DNA from: Streptococcus suis
GTDB taxonomy: Bacteria > Bacillota > Bacilli > Lactobacillales > Streptococcaceae
DNA: 51,694 nt
Direction: 5' to 3'
Assembly (NCBI RefSeq): GCF_002960425.1
Contig: NZ_POIZ01000050.1
Location: 1-51,694, forward strand
Shown here: in pieces, positions 45,555-51,694 of the stretch
How the letters are laid out: every line of letters begins with the position of its first letter
Position numbering within the stretch: the first letter of the stretch is position 1
Notes under the pieces: model-generated
Seen by the model: the letters and a program-made list of their open reading frames with translations, nothing else
Database searches by the model: none
Told to the model about the DNA's origin: nothing
Position numbers and translations under genes: made by a program

Positions 45555-46454
45555 CTATCCTAACAAGTGATTTTCTAATACCTGCTTGCTGTAATCAAAC
45601 TCTTCCAACTGCAAGTAGTACTCTGCCACATCAACCAAGGCTTTTGCAGGTGCCAAACCAACGATTTCAGAACCAATAATTGACACACCATATCTCTTAG
45701 CCTCAAAACGAATGGTTTCAAAGGTACGGTAGAGAGAACATTTTTCCAGGTTCACCATGTTCATCGAAACCTGGGCAATATTTCTTCCTTCTAGCATGAC
45801 ACCGATAGCCTTACAATACTTGTAACCTCCACCAGAACCACGGATAATTTTAGCAATCTTATTGGCAATCTCTAAATTGTCTGTATCCAGATTGACATTA
45901 AAAGCAACCAGAGGCATCCGAGCACCTACTGCCGTAACACCTGCTGTTGGATGAATTTTTCTTTCACCGAAATCAGGCGCCCAGTCTTCTTCCAATAATT
46001 TCTCAGGCATTCCTTCAAACTGACCCTTGCGGACCTTAGCTAGATTTTGTCTTTCTGGTCTACTTGCTGCTTCTTCATAGAGGAAGACTGGGATAGCCAA
46101 TTCTTTATTGATACGCTCAGCCACTTTTTTAGCTAGTTGGACGCACTCTTCCATGCTGATGTCTTTTACAGGGACAAATGGAAGTACATCCGTCGCTCCC
46201 ATCCTTGGATGTTCACCTGTATGCTTGGTCATATCAATTTTCTCACTAGCATATTTGACCAGTTGAAAAGCTCCTTCCTGAATACTTTCCTCATCCCCCA
46301 CCAAAGTAAACACACTGCGGTTATGGCTTTGGTCCGAAGAATAATCTAGCAGGGTCACACCAGGGACGCTCTTAGCAGTTGCTACCAAGCCATCAATGAT
46401 TTCCTGGTTCCGTCCCTCTGAAAAATTTGGAATACATTCTACAAGTTTTGCCAT
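45555..46454 (-). CDS. ftcD: Glutamate formimidoyltransferase
   Basis: It moves the formimino group from N-formimino-glutamate to tetrahydrofolate, freeing glutamate. The 299-residue protein has CIPNFSEGRNQEIID, MTKHTGEHPRMGATDVLPFVP (with the catalytic His) and FNVNLDTDNLEIANKIAK, all FTCD_N features. It is the third gene from the operon promoter, after hutU. Together with fchA and fhs it gives a folate-dependent branch parallel to HutG. Confidence 0.92.
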   Translation of the reverse strand: MAKLVECIPNFSEGRNQEIIDGLVATAKSVPGVTLLDYSSDQSHNRSVFTLVGDEESIQEGAFQLVKYASEKIDMTKHTGEHPRMGATDVLPFVPVKDISMEECVQLAKKVAERINKELAIPVFLYEEAASRPERQNLAKVRKGQFEGMPEKLLEEDWAPDFGERKIHPTAGVTAVGARMPLVAFNVNLDTDNLEIANKIAKIIRGSGGGYKYCKAIGVMLEGRNIAQVSMNMVNLEKCSLYRTFETIRFEAKRYGVSIIGSEIVGLAPAKALVDVAEYYLQLEEFDYSKQVLENHLLG

Positions 46455-46495
46455 TTGAAAACCTCTTTCTTTTTATGATTGTTTAGACGATTGAT

Positions 46496-48529
46496 TTACT
46501 TTTCAAACAATTTAGCAACAGAAGACTTAATCAAATCTTCATCAGTCAAATAAGGAATAGTGATATGGTCCCTACCTTGACGCATTTGATTGTATTCAAT
46601 AGCCGTTTCAATCGCATGGTCATTACGAGCCCAGTTCCGACGCGCTACACCACCCATGGTATCCCAAGCGATAGCTGACTTAATAATCTCATCCACGCGC
46701 TCGCTTCCATCCAATACCAAACCAAATCCACCATTGATCGATTTACCGATACCAGTACCACCACCATTATGGAGGGCTACAAGGCTCATGCCACGCGCAG
46801 CATTGCCAGCATAGCACTGAACCGCCATATCGCAGGTCACATTTGAACCATCCTTGATATTGGAGGTTTCACGGAATGGAGAGTCGGTACCGGATACATC
46901 ATGATGGTCACGACCCAGCATGACAGGACCGATTTTACCTTGACGGATGAGTTCATTGAACTTCAGCGCAATATTGACACGACCCATGCAATCTTGATAC
47001 AGAATTCGTGCCTGGGTTCCTACGACCAACTGATTTTTCTCTGCGTCACGAATCCAGTTGTAATTATCACGATCTTGGTAACGACGTGTTGGATCGATAA
47101 CATCCATAGCAGCCTTGTCTGTAACAATCAGGTCTTCATGCTTACCACTCAAGCAAACCCAACGGAATGGACCATAACCATAGTCGAAAAGCATCGGTCC
47201 CATAATATCTTCTACATAGGAAGGCCAGATAAAGCCATCTTTATCATCCAGACCGTTCTTAGAAATTTCTTTGATACCTGAGTCATAAACTGACTTCATA
47301 AAGGCATTACCATAATCAAAGAAGTAGGTTCCTCTTTCTGTCAAAGCCTTAATTGCCTGATAGTGACGTTCCAAGGTTTTATCCACTAGGCCAACAAAGC
47401 TTTCCTTATCCTCAGCAAGCAAGCGTGTACGCTCTTCAAAGCTAATACCAACTGGACAATAGCCTCCATCATAGACATTGTGACAAGAAGTTTGGTCTGA
47501 GAGAAGATCGACTGGAATATTCTTTTCAACCACATATTCTAAGAGGTCTACGATATTTCCATGGTAGGCGATTGAGGTAGATTGGCCTTTCTCTTTTGCA
47601 TCCAATGCCAAATTCAAGGCTTCTTCTGGACTCTCAGCCAACTGACTAATCCAACCTTGTGAATGACGGGTTTCAATCCGTGACTGGTCAACTTCTGCAA
47701 CAATAGCAACTGCCTTTGCAATTTCAGCAGCCTTACCTTGAGCCCCACTCATTCCACCCAAACCAGATGAAATAAAGAGCTTACCTCTTAGATCACCGTC
47801 GTCAGCCACACCCAATCTCAAGCGTCCCGCATTGAGAAGAGTATTGAAGGTACCATGAACAATTCCCTGAGGTCCAATATACATCCAGCCACCAGCTGTC
47901 ATCTGACCGTAATTGGTCACACCCATTTCTTCAGCGATTTCCCAGTCCTTCATGTTGTCGTATTCTCCAACCAAAAGACCATTGGTAATAATGACACGCG
48001 GCGCTTCAGGTTTGGACTTGAATAGGCCGAGTGGATGACCTGATTCGACCACCAAGGTCTGTTCTTCTGTCATGACCTCCAAATACTTTTTAATCAAACA
48101 ATACTGCATCCAGTTGGCACAAACAGAACCTGTTTCCCCATAAGTGACTAACTCGTAAGGATACAGGGCAATTTCAAAACTGAGGTTATTATCAATCATA
48201 ACCTGCATAGCCTTAGCTGCTGTACAATTTCCCTTGTATTCATCAATCGGCTTGCCATAAATTCTTTCTTTTGGACGCCAACGATAGCCATAAATCCGCC
48301 CACGAGTTTTCAATTCTTCCAAGAACTCTGGTATAACTTCCTCATGGTATTTTTTAGGAATATACCGCAGGGCATTCTTCAAGGCAATCTCCGTCTGAGC
48401 CTGTGTCAACCTAAAGCCCCTATCTGGTGCTCGTCTAATGCCTTCCTCAAAGACGGTCTTTTCAGGCAAGACATCATCTAACTTAACGGTCATTGCTGCC
48501 GCAATATCTTTTTCTTCAAAATGTGACAT
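46496..48529 (-). CDS. hutU: Urocanate hydratase
   Basis: It adds water to urocanate to give 4-imidazolone-5-propionate, using NAD as an electrophile. The 677-residue protein is of the long streptococcal type. SSGLGGMSGAQGKAAEIAKA is the NAD loop, DQTSCHNVYDGGYCPVG holds the conserved cysteine region, and GRDHHDVSGTDSPFRET is the last signature. The start is ATG 48529 (MSHFEEKD) behind AGGAGGAAGACGT, rather than 48580. It is the first gene of the hut operon on the minus strand. Confidence 0.94.
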   Translation of the reverse strand: MSHFEEKDIAAAMTVKLDDVLPEKTVFEEGIRRAPDRGFRLTQAQTEIALKNALRYIPKKYHEEVIPEFLEELKTRGRIYGYRWRPKERIYGKPIDEYKGNCTAAKAMQVMIDNNLSFEIALYPYELVTYGETGSVCANWMQYCLIKKYLEVMTEEQTLVVESGHPLGLFKSKPEAPRVIITNGLLVGEYDNMKDWEIAEEMGVTNYGQMTAGGWMYIGPQGIVHGTFNTLLNAGRLRLGVADDGDLRGKLFISSGLGGMSGAQGKAAEIAKAVAIVAEVDQSRIETRHSQGWISQLAESPEEALNLALDAKEKGQSTSIAYHGNIVDLLEYVVEKNIPVDLLSDQTSCHNVYDGGYCPVGISFEERTRLLAEDKESFVGLVDKTLERHYQAIKALTERGTYFFDYGNAFMKSVYDSGIKEISKNGLDDKDGFIWPSYVEDIMGPMLFDYGYGPFRWVCLSGKHEDLIVTDKAAMDVIDPTRRYQDRDNYNWIRDAEKNQLVVGTQARILYQDCMGRVNIALKFNELIRQGKIGPVMLGRDHHDVSGTDSPFRETSNIKDGSNVTCDMAVQCYAGNAARGMSLVALHNGGGTGIGKSINGGFGLVLDGSERVDEIIKSAIAWDTMGGVARRNWARNDHAIETAIEYNQMRQGRDHITIPYLTDEDLIKSSVAKLFEK

Positions 48530-48620
48530 ACGTCTTCCTCCTTTTGAATCTAGTGCTTGATTCCTTCCCCAGAAATACACCCATCTCCGAGCAAGAATTC
48601 TCTATACATCCCTAGTTTAC

Positions 48621-48649
48621 ATTTTATCCGTCTATATAAAGTCTGTTAA
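48621..48649 (-). promoter_or_regulatory. hutU operon promoter
   Basis: On the minus strand TTAACA (48644-48649), 17 bp, TAAAAT (48621-48626) match a vegetative promoter. Its transcript gives a 5' UTR of about 85 nt to hutU. It is separated by 48 bp from the divergent hutI promoter. No operator dyad is obvious between them. Confidence 0.65.
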
Positions 48650-48697
48650 TATATTGTTGGTACAGGCTTTTTATTTTTTGAGAAAAAAGATACATTT

Positions 48698-48726
48698 TTG
48701 ACAAAAATTTGACGGTTTTGTATTAT
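48698..48726 (+). promoter_or_regulatory. hutI promoter
   Basis: TTGACA (48698-48703), 17 bp, TATTAT (48721-48726) is close to consensus, 38 bp before the start codon. Divergent promoters for hutI and the hutU operon within 110 bp are suited to joint control. Confidence 0.8.
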
Positions 48727-48763
48727 CCTAGAGCTAAGAACAGCATACACAGGAGGTAGCTAT

Positions 48764-50014
48764 ATGTTCGCAGATAAAATATTGACGCATTTCAATCAAG
48801 TATTTTGTCCAGATGACCCAGGACACCCTTTATTCGGAAAGGAAATGGCAGAAGCCACTATCTTAGAAGACGGCTACATAGCCATCAAGGATGGAAAAAT
48901 TCTCGCAACTGGGACTGGAGAGCCTCAAGCAGACTTAGTTGGCCCTGAAACGATTCTTCTTTCATGTCAAGGAAAGGTGGCTACCCCTGGACTGATCGAT
49001 TGCCATACCCATCTGGTCTATGGAGGAAGTCGAGAGCATGAATTTGCTCAGAAACTAGCTGGCGTTTCTTATCTGGATATTCTGGCAAATGGTGGAGGTA
49101 TTCTATCCACTGTCCGAGCGACCAGAAAGGCTGATTTTGATACCCTCTATCAGAAATCCTATAAACTATTGGACTATATGCTGGACCACGGTGTGACTAC
49201 CGTAGAGGCTAAAAGTGGCTACGGACTGGACTGGGAAACAGAGAAAAGACAGCTAGAAGTGGTGCAAAAACTTCATGAGGACCACCCTATTGATTTGATT
49301 TCTACCTTTATGGCAGCCCATGCCATTCCAGAAGAATATAAGGGAAATAACCAAGCCTACTTGGACCTCATTATTGAAACCATGTTGCCACGAGTTAAAG
49401 AAGAAAACTTGGCAGAATTCTGTGACATCTTCTGTGAGCAAGGAGTTTTTACCGCTGAAGAAGCCCGTAGCCTGCTCACAAGAGCCAAGGACATGGGCTT
49501 TAAACTCCGTATCCATGCCGATGAAATTAAAAGCATTGGTGGGGTTGATTTGGCTGCCGAACTGGGAACAGTCAGTGCCGAGCACCTGATGGTGATTACT
49601 GACCAAGGCATTGATAAACTTAGTCAAGCCAAGGTGATTGGCAACCTCCTTCCAGCTACCACCTTTAGCCTGATGGAAGATACCTATGCACCCGCTCGGA
49701 AAATGCTGGATAAGGGCATGGCGATCACCCTTTCAACCGATAGTAATCCTGGCAGTTGCCCAACTGCCAACCTCCAATTTGTCATGCAACTGGGTAGCTT
49801 CATGATGCGTTTAACACCAGTTGAAATCTTGAATGCTGTGACCATCAACGCCGCCTATTCCGTAGATAGACAGACCCAGATTGGTAGTTTCCACCCTGGA
49901 AAAGATGCCGACATTAGCATTTTTGATGCACCCAATATCGACTTCCTCTTCTACTTCTTCGCAACCAATTTAACAGACCAAGTCTATAAAAAAGGCCTCT
50001 GTGTCAGAGGTTAA
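48764..50014 (+). CDS. hutI: Imidazolonepropionase
   Basis: This amidohydrolase opens the imidazolone ring to N-formimino-L-glutamate. It has 416 residues. Metal-binding HTH in [12 protein letters not shown], the substrate lid [28 protein letters not shown], and [11 protein letters not shown] with the catalytic Asp are visible. ATG 48764 follows ACAGGAGGTAGCTAT. It is the only hut gene on the plus strand and has its own promoter opposite hutU. A shared terminator with metG follows. Confidence 0.94.
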   Translation: MFADKILTHFNQVFCPDDPGHPLFGKEMAEATILEDGYIAIKDGKILATGTGEPQADLVGPETILLSCQGKVATPGLIDCHTHLVYGGSREHEFAQKLAGVSYLDILANGGGILSTVRATRKADFDTLYQKSYKLLDYMLDHGVTTVEAKSGYGLDWETEKRQLEVVQKLHEDHPIDLISTFMAAHAIPEEYKGNNQAYLDLIIETMLPRVKEENLAEFCDIFCEQGVFTAEEARSLLTRAKDMGFKLRIHADEIKSIGGVDLAAELGTVSAEHLMVITDQGIDKLSQAKVIGNLLPATTFSLMEDTYAPARKMLDKGMAITLSTDSNPGSCPTANLQFVMQLGSFMMRLTPVEILNAVTINAAYSVDRQTQIGSFHPGKDADISIFDAPNIDFLFYFFATNLTDQVYKKGLCVRG

Positions 50015-50017
50015 AAC

Positions 50018-50055
50018 AATAAAGGAAGCCTCCTCATTTGGAAGCTTCCTTTTTA
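50018..50055. terminator. Bidirectional terminator between hutI and metG
   Basis: AAAGGAAGC and GCTTCCTTT, with TCC/GGA inside, form a stem around a short loop and are followed by T5 on the plus strand and by A/T-rich runs on the other. It ends hutI and metG, which converge here. Confidence 0.9.
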
Positions 50056-50062
50056 AATTTTC

Positions 50063-51694
50063 TTATCCAATCTGACTGCCGTTTGGCACAGATGGGTCTA
50101 CTGTTAAGAGTGTCAAATTGCCGTCGTGTTCGGCTGATAGGATCATGCCCTGGCTGAGCAAGCCCATCATCTTACGCGGCTTGAGGTTGGCAACGATTTG
50201 GACTTTCTTACCGACCAACTCTTGCTCATTCGGATAGTACTTGGCGATACCAGACAGGATTTGGCGGTCTTGTCCATCACCTGCGTCCAGACGGAATTTG
50301 AGCAACTTGTCAGAGCCCTCCACCTTGGCCACTTCCTTGACTTCGGCCACGCGGATTTCCACCCTGTCAAAGTCCTCGAACTTGATCGCAGCTTTCTCGT
50401 TTTTGAGTTCCACGTCAGCTGGGTTCCACTCTTTTTCTTCCTCTTGGGAAATAGCAGAGCTACCACCCATTTGAGCTTGGATATAGGCGATTTCCTCTTC
50501 CATATCCAGACGTGGGAAGATAGGTGTACCTTTTGCGACCACTGTCAAACCAGCTGGAAGACCTGCAAAGTCAAGATTTTCAAGGTCAAATTCTGTTCCC
50601 AAACCAAGCTGTTCCATAATAGCATTTGAAGTGGTCATCATGAATGGCTGAATGAGGTGTGCCACCACACGAAGACCTGCCGTTAAGTGAGCCATCACCG
50701 CTGCCAACTTGTCACGGTCAGCTTCGTCTTTTGCCAAGACCCACGGTGCTGTTTCATCGATGTACTTGTTGGTACGGGAAATGATATTCCAGACCGCTTC
50801 CAAGGCGCGTGGATAGTCAACAGCTTCCATATACTTGTGGTAGCTTGCCAAGTTGTCAGCTACAACTGCCGCTAAGTCCGCATCAAAATCCGTCACGTTA
50901 GCAACAAAAGTTGGTACTTGACCGCCGAAATACTTGTTAATCATAGCAACCGTACGGTTGAGCAAGTTTCCAAGGTCGTTGGCCAGTTCATAGTTGATAC
51001 GGCCAACGTAGTCTTCTGGTGTAAAGGTACCGTCAGAACCAACTGGCAGACTACGCATGAGGTAGTAACGAAGTGGATCCAAGCCAAAACGCTCGACCAA
51101 CATTTCTGGATAAACTACATTGCCCTTAGACTTGGACATCTTGCCATCTTTCATGACAAACCAGCCATGAGCAACCAAGCGGTCTGGCAACTTCATATCC
51201 AACATCATGAGCATGATTGGCCAGTAAATGGAGTGGAAACGAAGAATGTCCTTACCAACCATGTGGTAGACTGTTCCATTCCAAAACTTGTCGTAGTTAA
51301 CATGATCTTCTTGTCGATAGCCCAAAGCCGTCGCATAGTTGAGTAGGGCATCAATCCATACGTAAACAACGTGTTTAGGATTGGACGGAACAGGCACACC
51401 CCATGTAAATGAAGTACGCGATACTGCCAAATCTTCCAAGCCTGGCTCGATGAAGTTTTTCATAATCTCATTGAGGCGGCCGTCTGGCTGGATAAAGTCT
51501 GGGTGAGCATTGAAGAACTCAACCAATTTATCCTGATACTTGCTGAGGCGGAGGAAGTAAGACTCTTCTGATACCCAAGCAACCTCGTGACCGCTCGGAG
51601 CGATACCACCTGTGACCTTACCGTTTTCATCTCGGAAGACCTCTTCTAATTGACTCTCGGTGAAAAATTCCTCGTCCGATACGGAGAGATGGTG
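50063..51694 (-). CDS. metG: Methionyl-tRNA synthetase, C-terminal part (5' end outside window)
   Basis: It attaches methionine to tRNA-Met. The open frame runs from 50063 to the right edge of the window, so about 544 residues are visible and the N-terminal HIGH motif and zinc site are missing. Present are GKMSKSKGN (the KMSKS loop), the anticodon-binding helices, and a C-terminal tRNA-binding OB-fold domain ([31 protein letters not shown]) that allows dimerisation. An internal ATG at 51526 is not the start: the frame continues open upstream with family-typical sequence ([25 protein letters not shown]). Confidence 0.95.
   Translation of the reverse strand, partial: HHLSVSDEEFFTESQLEEVFRDENGKVTGGIAPSGHEVAWVSEESYFLRLSKYQDKLVEFFNAHPDFIQPDGRLNEIMKNFIEPGLEDLAVSRTSFTWGVPVPSNPKHVVYVWIDALLNYATALGYRQEDHVNYDKFWNGTVYHMVGKDILRFHSIYWPIMLMMLDMKLPDRLVAHGWFVMKDGKMSKSKGNVVYPEMLVERFGLDPLRYYLMRSLPVGSDGTFTPEDYVGRINYELANDLGNLLNRTVAMINKYFGGQVPTFVANVTDFDADLAAVVADNLASYHKYMEAVDYPRALEAVWNIISRTNKYIDETAPWVLAKDEADRDKLAAVMAHLTAGLRVVAHLIQPFMMTTSNAIMEQLGLGTEFDLENLDFAGLPAGLTVVAKGTPIFPRLDMEEEIAYIQAQMGGSSAISQEEEKEWNPADVELKNEKAAIKFEDFDRVEIRVAEVKEVAKVEGSDKLLKFRLDAGDGQDRQILSGIAKYYPNEQELVGKKVQIVANLKPRKMMGLLSQGMILSAEHDGNLTLLTVDPSVPNGSQIG

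Noticed and set aside
51205..51526. metG starting at the internal ATG 51526
   Set aside because: The frame is open to the window edge with family-typical sequence, so the gene is cut by the window rather than short.

Overview
The window reads as a low-GC Firmicute chromosome and is almost certainly Streptococcus, most likely S. suis. The evidence is the psr-pheA-aroK-aroA and tyrA-aroC-aroD blocks, a CoiA gene with a SigX cin-box, RUP-like and IS630-type sequences, and a complete streptococcal hut cluster. Nearly all genes are intact housekeeping or catabolic genes. The first 2 kb and several intergenic gaps hold decayed or repetitive DNA.

Layout. 1-1.95 kb is a graveyard: an IS630-type transposase fragment, an IS1182-type transposase tail, a lipoprotein gene broken by a frameshift and a stop, and two 116-bp tandem units that each end in a copy of the 3' end of the neighbouring rRNA methyltransferase gene. 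1.96-11.85 kb carries rlmD, then psr-pheA-aroK-aroA (minus strand), facing away from two tandem DAHP synthase genes, aroE and aroB (plus strand). 11.9-15.6 kb is an ABC importer with two binding proteins. It lies behind a leader with a promoter, a Tyr/Phe-rich 20-codon leader peptide, competing hairpins and a terminator. 16.3-18.6 kb is lacD and nagA. 18.7-23.1 kb is UPF0342-tyrA-aroC-aroD plus an RNA methyltransferase gene. 23.4-30.3 kb holds an LTA synthase family gene, an esterase/TetR module inserted at the 3' end of ftsY, ftsY, and two HAD phosphatase genes. 30.4-30.6 kb holds an orphan tracrRNA-like sequence with no cas9 or CRISPR array in view. 30.8-35.2 kb has mnmE, two exported proteins of unknown function and coiA. 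35.4-50.0 kb is histidine utilisation: a large SARP/STAND-type regulator, hutG, hutH, a permease, hutD, fhs, fchA, ftcD, hutU and the divergent hutI. The window ends inside metG.

How the genes work together. The aro, tyrA and pheA genes cover DAHP to chorismate and on to prephenate and the Phe/Tyr branches. The ABC importer probably brings in aromatic amino acids: its leader peptide is rich in Tyr and Phe codons, and an exact 15-base motif is shared by the importer and the aroA/DAHP synthase promoters. The hut genes take histidine to glutamate by two parallel final routes: HutG, releasing formamide, and FtcD-FchA-Fhs, through one-carbon folate.

The most interesting items are the translation-dependent attenuator ahead of the importer, the orphan tracrRNA-like locus, the 116-bp units at the rlmD 3' end, a 290-bp dispersed repeat with a covarying hairpin, and the duplicated ftsY tail. 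Everything comes from reading the sequence; no alignment, folding or database search was run.
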